5,140 nt of DNA, taken from contig JAIWOM010000131.1 in NCBI GenBank assembly GCA_020216895.1, positions 1 to 5,140 on the forward strand. Reading direction: 5' to 3'. Under the pieces are notes generated by a model, which saw nothing but the letters and a program-made list of their open reading frames with translations, was not told the origin of the DNA and ran no database searches. Below are positions 1 to 5,073 of this stretch, in pieces. Within the stretch, counting starts at the first letter, position 1; every line of letters starts with the position of its first letter. Both the position numbers and the translations under genes were made by a program. This DNA comes from Microcella sp. Lineage in GTDB: Bacteria > Actinomycetota > Actinomycetes > Actinomycetales > Microbacteriaceae.

Positions 1-85
1 TGCCGCCGCGGCGCCGTTCCGGCGCGGCGTGCTCGGCCGTCGCGGGCGCGGCGCTCGCCTCGGCGGAAGGATCCTGCTCGGTCAC
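1..85 (-). CDS. N-terminus of a gene running off the left edge, possibly class E sortase
   Basis: A GTG start at 85-83 opens a frame that stays open to the window edge, giving 28 residues beginning MTEQDPSAEASAAPATAE and ending in an arginine-rich stretch (ERRRGG). The visible part is a hydrophilic, Ala/Pro/Glu-rich, probably disordered N-terminus that turns basic at its end. This is the pattern expected just before a first membrane helix with a cytoplasmic N-terminus. There is no Shine-Dalgarno sequence before the GTG, but a good -10 box sits 6 bases upstream, which favours a leaderless start here. In many actinobacteria the gene beside crgA near the origin encodes a class E sortase, and such an N-terminus would suit one. 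No sortase domain or catalytic Cys is inside the window, so the product is inferred from neighbourhood only. The reading frame itself is fairly likely to be real. Confidence 0.5.
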   Translation of the reverse strand, partial: MTEQDPSAEASAAPATAEHAAPERRRGG

Positions 86-91
86 GGCTCG

Positions 92-97
92 ATTCTA
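92..97 (-). promoter_or_regulatory. -10 box, probable leaderless promoter of the left-edge gene
   Basis: On the minus strand, TAGAAT (97 to 92) matches the actinobacterial -10 pattern TAnnnT. Only six bases (CGAGCC) separate it from the GTG start at 85, so transcription would begin at or next to the start codon. No Shine-Dalgarno sequence is present and no clear -35 element was recognised. Confidence 0.5.
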
Positions 98-124
98 GGC
101 GCAGGTTCCCGCCGGCCCTGCGGT

Positions 125-130
125 TAGACT
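125..130 (+). promoter_or_regulatory. -10 box, probable leaderless promoter of crgA
   Basis: TAGACT lies seven bases (GCTTCGC) before the crgA ATG at 138. That is the normal distance from a -10 box to a transcription start, so the mRNA probably starts on the A of the ATG. No purine-rich ribosome binding site precedes the ATG. A convincing -35 element was not found. The box is 27 bases from the divergent -10 box at 92-97, so the two promoters share about 50 bases. Confidence 0.5.
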
Positions 131-137
131 GCTTCGC

Positions 138-377
138 ATGGCCCGTACGACGACGCGCAACGCCGAGAACCCCGAGACGCCGCGGGGTGCTGACGCCCCC
201 AATCCGGTCTGGTTCAAGCCGATCATGTTCGGCTTCATGCTCGTCGGCCTGATCTGGATCCTCGTGTACTACATCAGCCAGGCGTCGTGGCCGGTGCCCA
301 GCCTCGGGCCGTGGAACATCATGGTCGGCTTCGGGATCATGTTCATCGGCTTCCTGATGACGACCCGGTGGCGCTGA
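138..377 (+). CDS. crgA: Cell division protein CrgA
   Basis: CrgA is a small actinobacterial membrane protein of the division septum. In Streptomyces it inhibits FtsZ ring formation, and in mycobacteria it binds FtsZ, FtsQ, FtsI and CwsA at the septum. The 79-residue product has the usual family length and plan: a hydrophilic N-terminus (1-22), the NPVWFKP entry motif (22-28), helix 1 (about 28-48), a short Pro-rich loop with WPVP and LGPWN (51-60), and helix 2 (about 60-75). It ends in the family's hallmark TTRWR. Start: the ATG at 138 gives the expected length and sits seven bases behind a -10 box, so translation is probably leaderless. The gene is divergent from the left-edge gene and convergent with the rhomboid gene. 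This neighbourhood with ppiA lies near oriC in actinobacteria. The identification is firm; its partners come from family knowledge. Confidence 0.95.
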   Translation: MARTTTRNAENPETPRGADAPNPVWFKPIMFGFMLVGLIWILVYYISQASWPVPSLGPWNIMVGFGIMFIGFLMTTRWR

Positions 378-422
378 CCCGAAAGACGCTGCCCGACGAT
401 TCGTCGAATTACACGGGTGTGA

Positions 423-453
423 TTATCCCCACTGTGGACACCCCTGTGGATAA
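423..453. promoter_or_regulatory. Cluster of three DnaA-box-like 9-mers between convergent genes
   Basis: Three 9-mers resembling the DnaA box TTATCCACA fall within 31 bases. TTATCCCCA (423-431, plus) has 8 of 9 matches. TGTGGACAC (433-441) reads GTGTCCACA on the minus strand, 7 of 9. TGTGGATAA (445-453) is TTATCCACA on the minus strand, a perfect match. The outer two point towards each other. The inner two share the direct repeat CTGTGGA (432-438 and 444-450), offset by 12 bases. The cluster lies in a locally AT-richer patch in the gap between the crgA and rhomboid stops, where it constrains no protein. crgA and ppiA lie near oriC in actinobacteria, so an origin-associated or DnaA-titrating role is reasonable. 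The boxes are seen; DnaA binding is inferred. Confidence 0.5.
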
Positions 454-476
454 GTCGTGGAGAGCGCGGTCAGCGA

Positions 477-1325
477 TCAGCCGATGACGAGGCGCAGCAC
501 GGTCGCCGCGACGAGCAGCGCACCGACGCCCGCGAGCAGCCAGGCCTGCCTCCGCTGCTGATCCGCGCGCCGGGTCCGCAGCATGATGGCGGCGCACGCG
601 GCCCCCACGAGCAGGCCGCCGACGTGCGACTGCCACGAGACGCCCGGGATCAGGAATCCGAGCGCCAGGTTGATGGCGATGATCACGACCAGCTGGATGT
701 TCCGGCCGCCCAGCCGGCGCTGGATGACGAAGAAGGCGCCCAGCAGACCGAAGATCGCGCCGGATGCTCCCACCACGATGCTCAGCGGCGCGAGCCACAG
801 TACCGCGACCGAGCCGCCGAGGGCGGAGAGCACGTACACGGCCGCGAACCGCGCGCGCCCGATCAGGCTCTCGAGGAGCGGACCGAGCACCCACAGCGAG
901 TACATGTTGAACACGATGTGGAAGATCGAGCTGTCACTGTGCACGAGCGCGACGGTGAGCATCCGCCACGGTTCGATGGCGGTGAGCGGCGGGAAGTAGG
1001 CGAGCGCCGCGGTGACGGCGCCCTGCGTCACCCACTGCAGCACGAAGACCGCGAGGGTCACCGCCAGGATGCTGTAGCTGACCACCGGAGCACGGCTGCC
1101 CGGGCGGAACGCCCGCACGACGGCCGGAGCCCGGCGCGGCAGAGCCGCACGCGCGGCGGCGACGCACTCCGGGCACTGGACGCCGACAGCCGCGGGCGTC
1201 CAGCACTCGGGGCAGACGGAGCGGTCGCAGCGCTGGCAGCGCACGCCGCTCGCCCGATCAGGGTGGCGGTAGCAGGTGCCCGCGCCTGTCCCGGATCGGG
1301 GCTCGCCCGCCGCCGGATCGGTCAC
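477..1325 (-). CDS. Rhomboid family intramembrane serine protease with N-terminal zinc finger
   Basis: This is an S54-type rhomboid protease, which cleaves transmembrane substrates within the membrane. The 282-residue product has two parts. Residues 18-54 form a Cys/His cluster (C18, H21, C30, C33, C38, C41, C51, C54) resembling a B-box type zinc finger, presumably cytoplasmic. After a basic linker, about 82-245 is the rhomboid core with six probable helices. The core has the HxxxN motif (H136, N140; oxyanion side), the nucleophile motif GASG (186-189, Ser188) and the partner histidine in SHVGG (His234). A final hydrophobic segment (262-281) may be a seventh helix. All catalytic residues are intact. 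The GTG start overlaps the cyclophilin stop as GTGA, with a weak GAGG (1333-1330) upstream, so translation is probably coupled. Substrates are unknown. The pairing with cyclophilin beside crgA recurs in actinobacteria. Confidence 0.93.
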   Translation of the reverse strand: MTDPAAGEPRSGTGAGTCYRHPDRASGVRCQRCDRSVCPECWTPAAVGVQCPECVAAARAALPRRAPAVVRAFRPGSRAPVVSYSILAVTLAVFVLQWVTQGAVTAALAYFPPLTAIEPWRMLTVALVHSDSSIFHIVFNMYSLWVLGPLLESLIGRARFAAVYVLSALGGSVAVLWLAPLSIVVGASGAIFGLLGAFFVIQRRLGGRNIQLVVIIAINLALGFLIPGVSWQSHVGGLLVGAACAAIMLRTRRADQQRRQAWLLAGVGALLVAATVLRLVIG

Positions 1326-1864
1326 GCGACCTCGACGACCTCGATGCTCGAGATGACGACGTCCTGCAGGGGCTTGTCGTTCGCGTTCGTCGGCACCGCC
1401 TCGATCGCCTTCACGACGGCCTTCGAGTCCTCGTCGGCGACGGCGCCGAAGATGGTGTGGTTGCCGTTCAGCCAGGGGGTCGCCACGGTCGTGATGAAGA
1501 ACTGCGAGCCGTTGGTGCCGCGCCCACCGCGCTTGCCGGCGTTGGCCATGGCGAGCAGGAAGGGCTCGCTGAACTGCAGCTCGGGGTGGATCTCATCGTC
1601 GAACTCGTAGCCGGGGCCGCCGATGCCCTGCCCGAGCGGGTCGCCGCCCTGGAGCATGAAGTCCTTGATGATGCGGTGGAAGATCACGCCGTCGTACAGC
1701 GGCTCGGTGGTCGCCTGCCCGGTGCGCGGGTGCGTCCACTCCTGCGTGCCGGTGGCGAGACCGACGAAGTTGCGCACGGTCTTGGGGGCGTGGTTGCCGT
1801 AGAGGTTGACGACGATGTCGCCGTGGTTGGTGTGGATGGTGGCGACAGCGGTGTGAATCGACAT
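1322..1864 (-). CDS. ppiA: Cytoplasmic cyclophilin-type peptidyl-prolyl cis-trans isomerase
   Basis: The enzyme catalyses cis-trans isomerisation of peptide bonds before proline and assists protein folding. The 180-residue product is a single cyclophilin domain with no signal peptide, so it is probably cytoplasmic. Active-site residues are all present: FHRIIKDFMLQGGD (62-75, catalytic Arg64, Phe69, Gln72), MANAG (106-110), SQFFIT (120-125) and TPWLNGNHTIFG (129-140, with Trp131 and His136). Trp131 matches the tryptophan that confers cyclosporin sensitivity in human cyclophilin A. The frame continues 34 codons upstream to 1966, but that extension (rich in Pro and Ala) lacks family similarity. 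The ATG at 1864, giving MSIHTAVATIHTNHGDIVV, fits the family. CAGAAT seven bases upstream suggests a leaderless start; an in-frame ATG at 1873 is less likely. It is the first gene of a two-gene operon with the rhomboid protease. Confidence 0.94.
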   Translation of the reverse strand: MSIHTAVATIHTNHGDIVVNLYGNHAPKTVRNFVGLATGTQEWTHPRTGQATTEPLYDGVIFHRIIKDFMLQGGDPLGQGIGGPGYEFDDEIHPELQFSEPFLLAMANAGKRGGRGTNGSQFFITTVATPWLNGNHTIFGAVADEDSKAVVKAIEAVPTNANDKPLQDVVISSIEVVEVA

Positions 1865-1871
1865 GCCGCCC

Positions 1872-1877
1872 ATTCTG
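1872..1877 (-). promoter_or_regulatory. Possible -10 box and leaderless start of ppiA
   Basis: On the minus strand CAGAAT (1877 to 1872) lies seven bases before the ATG at 1864. It misses the first T of TAnnnT but keeps the A and final T, and its spacing is the same as at the crgA start. No Shine-Dalgarno sequence at a useful distance and no clear -35 element were seen. This is the weakest of the three leaderless candidates. Confidence 0.35.
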
Positions 1878-1922
1878 GCATGGAGGCTCCTGGCGGCTGG
1901 CTGAGCATCGGCGGCGCATCTG

Positions 1923-1951
1923 TTGGGTGCGGGGTCGGGGAGTGCCAGGAT
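1923..1951 (+). promoter_or_regulatory. Candidate promoter of the 186-residue membrane protein gene
   Basis: TTGGGT (1923-1928) and CAGGAT (1946-1951) are separated by exactly 17 bases, the preferred spacing for the main sigma factor. Each hexamer departs from consensus (TTGACA, TAnnnT), so the match is moderate. Transcription would start near 1958, leaving a leader of about 30 bases that contains the Shine-Dalgarno sequence. Confidence 0.35.
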
Positions 1952-1975
1952 GGGGGTGTCGACCACTGACGATGC

Positions 1976-1981
1976 AGGAGG
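1976..1981 (+). promoter_or_regulatory. Strong Shine-Dalgarno sequence fixing the start at 1988
   Basis: AGGAGG, complementary to the 16S rRNA tail, is followed after six bases (GTCACC) by the ATG at 1988. It supports that start and contrasts with the apparently leaderless starts elsewhere in the window. Confidence 0.8.
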
Positions 1982-1987
1982 GTCACC

Positions 1988-2548
1988 ATGGAACTGTCAC
2001 GCAAGCGCCAGCGCGAGCTCAAGAAGCTCCGCCGCGAGGCCGAGAACGTCTGGGACGAGCAGCGCGAGGTTCTCGAGCGCGCGGCGGGGATCCTGCGCGA
2101 TGCGAGTCGGCAGGCTGCCTCGGTCGCCCGGGACGACGTCGCCCCGCGCGTCCGGCAGACCTATGAGAAGCGCATCGTCCCCGGCGTGGAGGCCGGCGTC
2201 GACTCGGTGCGGCACGCCGCCTCCGCGACGCGCGACCGTTTCGTCGACGATATCCTTCCCGCGGTCACCGGTGCGATCGGCTCCGCGATCGCGGTGCTCG
2301 ATGTCGCGCGCGACAAGCGCATCCGGGATGCCCTCCGCCAGGTCTCAGCGACCGGCCGCGAGCTCGCCACGCGCGCGGGTCAGCGCGTGGGCATCGTCGA
2401 GGTCAAGCCCCAGCCCGGACCGGGACGGTACATCCTGATCGGCCTCGGTGTTGTGGCGACCGCCGCGATCGCCTACGCCGCCTGGCAGACGCTGCGCACC
2501 GACGACGACCTCTGGGTCGAGGAGGAGATCGCCGCGCCCGAGCCGTGA
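1988..2548 (+). CDS. Uncharacterised membrane-anchored protein with charged helical N-terminal region
   Basis: I do not recognise a named family for this 186-residue protein. Residues 1-50 are highly charged and Arg/Glu/Ala-rich with heptad-like spacing, suggesting a coiled coil or amphipathic helix. Residues 50-135 continue as mostly helical, alternately charged and Ala-rich sequence. One moderately hydrophobic stretch (ILPAVTGAIGSAIAVLDVA, 89-107) might contact the membrane. A Pro/Gly hinge (141-146) precedes one clear transmembrane helix (about 148-168). The protein ends in a short acidic tail, TDDDLWVEEE (171-180), like a tail-anchored protein. There is no signal peptide, and the positive-inside rule suggests the long N-terminal part is cytoplasmic. 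The general plan resembles YtxH or apolipoprotein-like helical proteins, but no homology is claimed. Similar proteins beside ppiA in Microbacteriaceae are recalled only as hypothetical. Start: strong Shine-Dalgarno six bases upstream. The gene is convergent with the oxidoreductase gene. Confidence 0.85.
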   Translation: MELSRKRQRELKKLRREAENVWDEQREVLERAAGILRDASRQAASVARDDVAPRVRQTYEKRIVPGVEAGVDSVRHAASATRDRFVDDILPAVTGAIGSAIAVLDVARDKRIRDALRQVSATGRELATRAGQRVGIVEVKPQPGPGRYILIGLGVVATAAIAYAAWQTLRTDDDLWVEEEIAAPEP

Positions 2549-2558
2549 GCCGCGACCG

Positions 2559-4112
2559 TCACAGGTCGAGCACGAGCTCGGGAGTTCGCGCCCGCGAGAC
2601 GCAGGGGTAGAAGACCCCGACCTCGTCCTTGTCGACATCCGGCATGACCGAGTCGAGGTGGAGCGGCGTGCCGCGGAGCACCCGGGTCTCGCAGGTGCCG
2701 CACACGCCGGTGCCGCACGAGGTCGCGACCGGCAGGCCCGCCCCCTGCAGGGCGGCCAGGATGCTCTCCTCCGCCGCGACCTCGACGCGCTTCCCCGACC
2801 GCTGAGCGACGACCGTGACGGCCGCCCGTTCGACGCCGGCGGAGCGGTCGGTGGCGATGAAGCGCTCCGTGTGGCACCGGTCGCGCGGCGTCGCCTGCTC
2901 GACAGCATCGAGCAGGGTGCCGCTGCCGCAGGAGTAGACCGCGGTCTCGGGGCCGGTGGCCGCGATGACCCGTGCGAGGTCGACACGCTCGGTGCGTTCA
3001 TCGCCGGTGACGACCTGCACGCGATCGCCGTACTCCTGCTCGAGCTCGGCGGCGAAGGCGAGCTGGCTGCGGGTGCGACCCAGGTAGAGCAGGCGCCAGG
3101 TGCGCGTCGGCGGCAGGGCCTCGATCATCGCCCGGATCGGCGTGATGCCGATGCCACCCGCGATGAAGAGGTAGTCGTGCGCCGCCTCCAGGGGGAAGTG
3201 GTTGCGCGGCCCGATCACGTCGAGCTCGTCGCCGAGCTGGGCGATGTCGTGCAGCCAGGCGCTGCCGGCACCCGCCGGCTCGGCCCGCAGCACGGCGATG
3301 TCCACGTGGTTGCGATCAGCGGGATCGCTGCACAGGGAGTACTGCCGCTCGATGCCGATCGGCAGGCGGAGCGTGATGTGGGCCCCGGCGTACCAGGGCT
3401 CGATCGGCCGGCCGTCGACCCGGGCGAACCGCAGGCGCACGACGCCGTCGGCGACCGGGTGCTTCGCGATGATGCGCATCCTGGTGACCGCCAGCGGGTC
3501 GCCGGGATTCGCCTCGGCGAGGGAGGGGACGACTCCGGCTCCCCCCGGTGCCGGAGCCGAGCTCGAGGCGGCCGCGGCGCGCGAGCGGCGCGCCATGACC
3601 ACGCGGACCGCCAGGGCGAGCAGGCTCGCCGTGACGATGACGGTCGCCACCAGCTGGTACCAGACGGCCCCGGCATCGGTGCCGGCGAGCGCGCCGTGCA
3701 CCGCGACAACGAGGACCGCGACATAGCTGAGGTAGTGCACACCCTTCCAGAAGCGCCGGGGCAGCCGGTTCATCACCAGGGATGTGAGCTGCACAGCGAG
3801 CAGCACGTAGAACGACAGGATGCCCAGCGCGACGGGAACGGGCCGGTACTCGGCGATCAGCGGGATCAGCAGCTGGTCGAGCGGCATCGCGAGCCAGGGG
3901 TCGAGCATGAGCGAGACCATGTGGATGCCCGTGAGCACGAGAGCCATCCCGCCGAGATAGCGGTGGAGGTCCTGCAGCCACGCCGGGTTGTCCGCCCCCC
4001 GGAAGACGCGGGTCGACAGCAGGATTCCCCAGAGGACGGCGACCGTCATGACGATCCAGGCGAGCACCGCGCTCGAGCGGGTGACGTACCACCAGAAGTG
4101 CGGGTCGTTCAT
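2559..4112 (-). CDS. Ferric-reductase-like transmembrane haem domain fused to FAD/NAD(P)H reductase with C-terminal [2Fe-2S]
   Basis: The 517-residue product probably carries electrons from cytoplasmic NAD(P)H across the membrane. Residues 1-175 hold five helices (about 13-33, 51-70, 91-113, 127-143, 149-173). Four histidines, H50/H64 and H126/H139, have the spacing of a two-haem-b ferric reductase domain. A flexible Ala/Ser/Pro linker (176-200) leads to a ferredoxin reductase module: the FAD-binding RQYSL (256-260), the nucleotide-binding GGIGITP (319-325) and YSCGSG (393-398). The C-terminal domain (about 432-517) is a plant-type ferredoxin with Cys466, Cys471, Cys474 and Cys504. Domain order after the linker matches phthalate dioxygenase reductase-type enzymes. 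Basic residues (R35, R38; R117, R119, R120; R175, R176) place the reductase inside. The ATG overlaps the apbE stop as ATGA; GGAG (4125-4122) lies nine bases upstream. The final acceptor is unknown; a flavinylated protein outside is inferred from ApbE. Confidence 0.9.
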   Translation of the reverse strand: MNDPHFWWYVTRSSAVLAWIVMTVAVLWGILLSTRVFRGADNPAWLQDLHRYLGGMALVLTGIHMVSLMLDPWLAMPLDQLLIPLIAEYRPVPVALGILSFYVLLAVQLTSLVMNRLPRRFWKGVHYLSYVAVLVVAVHGALAGTDAGAVWYQLVATVIVTASLLALAVRVVMARRSRAAAASSSAPAPGGAGVVPSLAEANPGDPLAVTRMRIIAKHPVADGVVRLRFARVDGRPIEPWYAGAHITLRLPIGIERQYSLCSDPADRNHVDIAVLRAEPAGAGSAWLHDIAQLGDELDVIGPRNHFPLEAAHDYLFIAGGIGITPIRAMIEALPPTRTWRLLYLGRTRSQLAFAAELEQEYGDRVQVVTGDERTERVDLARVIAATGPETAVYSCGSGTLLDAVEQATPRDRCHTERFIATDRSAGVERAAVTVVAQRSGKRVEVAAEESILAALQGAGLPVATSCGTGVCGTCETRVLRGTPLHLDSVMPDVDKDEVGVFYPCVSRARTPELVLDL

Positions 4113-5065
4113 GCGTAGTCGCTCCAGTTCGGGGTCGTGCGCTCGACGCCGTCGGCATCGATCGTCAGGGCAGCCGCACCACGGGTGGGCAGCCAGGCGA
4201 GGTAGTCGTCGAGAGGGCGCAGGAAGCCCGGCTTGGTGAGGGCCTCCGCGCGCGCCGCCGTGTCGGCGATGACCGTGACGGTCTGGATGCTCGTCCGGGC
4301 GCTGCGCAGGGTGACGGGGTCGATGAGGTGGTGGGCGTCCGCGCCGTCCGCGCCGAGCCAGCGGCGCTTGCGCTGGCTGGAGGTCGCGATGCCGCCGTCG
4401 CTCAGGCGCACGATCGCGCGCGAGCTCGCGAGGTCGAACGGGTCCTCGACCCGGATGCGCCAGGCGATGCCGTCCGGCGCGGTGCCGCGCACCCGCACGT
4501 CACCGCCGATCTCGATCAGGCAGCCGGCGACCCCCAGCGCCATCAGCTCGTCCGCGATCAGGTCGGCAGCCAGCCCCTTGCCGATGCCGCCGGAGTCGAG
4601 AGCGCTGCCGACCGGGAGGGTGACGGTCTGACCGTCGAGCCGCATGGCGTCGAGATCGGCGCGGTCGCGGGCGGAGGGAGGTAGGGCGGTGATCCGGCTT
4701 CCGTCGATGAGCGATCGGCCGTAGCCCCCGGCGACGAGCGCGGGCAGGAGGCCCGGGTCGAAGTCGCGATCCGTCTCACGCCAGGCGGCCCGCATCGCGT
4801 CGAGCAGCATGATCGTGTCGGCGTGCACCGTGGTCGGCCGGCCTTCGGCGGTATTGACGCGGGTGAGGTCGCTGTCCGGCAGGAAGCGGCTCCAGCGCTG
4901 CTCGAGCTCGGCGAGGCGGCGCTCGGCGAGGGCGACCGCGTCGACGCCGAGGCCCTCGTCCGCATCCGCGCCCTCGGGAGCGAGGACGATGCGGATGCGC
5001 GCACCGCCACCCATCGCGCGGACCGCGCGATCGATGATGCGCGACGGCGCCTCGGTGGTCGGCAT
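4109..5065 (-). CDS. apbE: FAD:protein FMN transferase (ApbE family)
   Basis: ApbE enzymes split FAD and attach FMN covalently to a Ser/Thr of target proteins, often FMN-binding domain proteins in extracytosolic electron transfer. The 318-residue product shows the family motifs in order: RFLPDSDLTRVN (60-71), FDPGLLPALVAGGYG (102-116), LDSGGIGKGLAADLI (156-170), IEIGGDVRVRG (184-194), GGIATSS (224-230) and HHLIDPVT (245-252). At the usual metal-site DxxxT position, AEALTK (273-278) gives Glu274 and Lys278 instead of Asp and Thr. No signal peptide or lipobox is visible, so it seems cytoplasmic, unlike the exported lipoprotein ApbE of many Gram-negatives. The ATG at 5065 gives a normal N-terminus. 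GGAGG (5082-5078) is 12 bases upstream, rather far. The frame is open to the window edge, so a longer start cannot be excluded. Translationally coupled to the reductase through ATGA. Confidence 0.92.
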   Translation of the reverse strand: MPTTEAPSRIIDRAVRAMGGGARIRIVLAPEGADADEGLGVDAVALAERRLAELEQRWSRFLPDSDLTRVNTAEGRPTTVHADTIMLLDAMRAAWRETDRDFDPGLLPALVAGGYGRSLIDGSRITALPPSARDRADLDAMRLDGQTVTLPVGSALDSGGIGKGLAADLIADELMALGVAGCLIEIGGDVRVRGTAPDGIAWRIRVEDPFDLASSRAIVRLSDGGIATSSQRKRRWLGADGADAHHLIDPVTLRSARTSIQTVTVIADTAARAEALTKPGFLRPLDDYLAWLPTRGAAALTIDADGVERTTPNWSDYA

Positions 5066-5073
5066 GAGGAGGA

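Noticed and set aside
394..406. Perfect inverted repeat CGACGATTCGTCG considered as a terminator for crgA
   Set aside because: The stem is short (5 bp with a 3-base loop) and no T-run follows, so it does not meet the pattern of a factor-independent terminator.
415..443. GGGTGT (415-420) and ACACCC (438-443) as arms of a hairpin
   Set aside because: A six-base stem around a 17-base loop with no T-run is weak, and the DnaA-box reading explains the region better.
624..1610. A 328-codon open plus-strand frame across the rhomboid and cyclophilin genes
   Set aside because: It crosses two well-identified minus-strand genes, its composition is Arg/His/Asp-rich without motifs, and it has no ribosome binding site that I could see.
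1865..1966. A 34-codon N-terminal extension of the cyclophilin to an ATG at 1966
   Set aside because: The extension is not signal-peptide-like and has no family similarity. It would also overlap the candidate promoter of the divergent gene, and the ATG at 1864 gives the normal family N-terminus.
2549..2558. Search for a shared terminator between the convergent genes ending at 2548 and 2559
   Set aside because: The gap is only ten bases and shows no hairpin with a T-tract. Termination, if any, must lie within the coding ends or depend on Rho.
2559..4112. Naming the reductase fusion as a specific ferric reductase or NADPH oxidase
   Set aside because: The domain architecture supports transmembrane electron transfer, but neither the acceptor nor NADH/NADPH preference can be read from the sequence.
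2448..4118. A 556-codon open plus-strand frame lying over the oxidoreductase gene
   Set aside because: The minus-strand frame has complete haem, FAD, NAD(P)H and [2Fe-2S] motifs. The opposite frame reads as low-complexity Arg/Asp/His-rich sequence, typical of antisense frames in GC-rich DNA where stops are rare.
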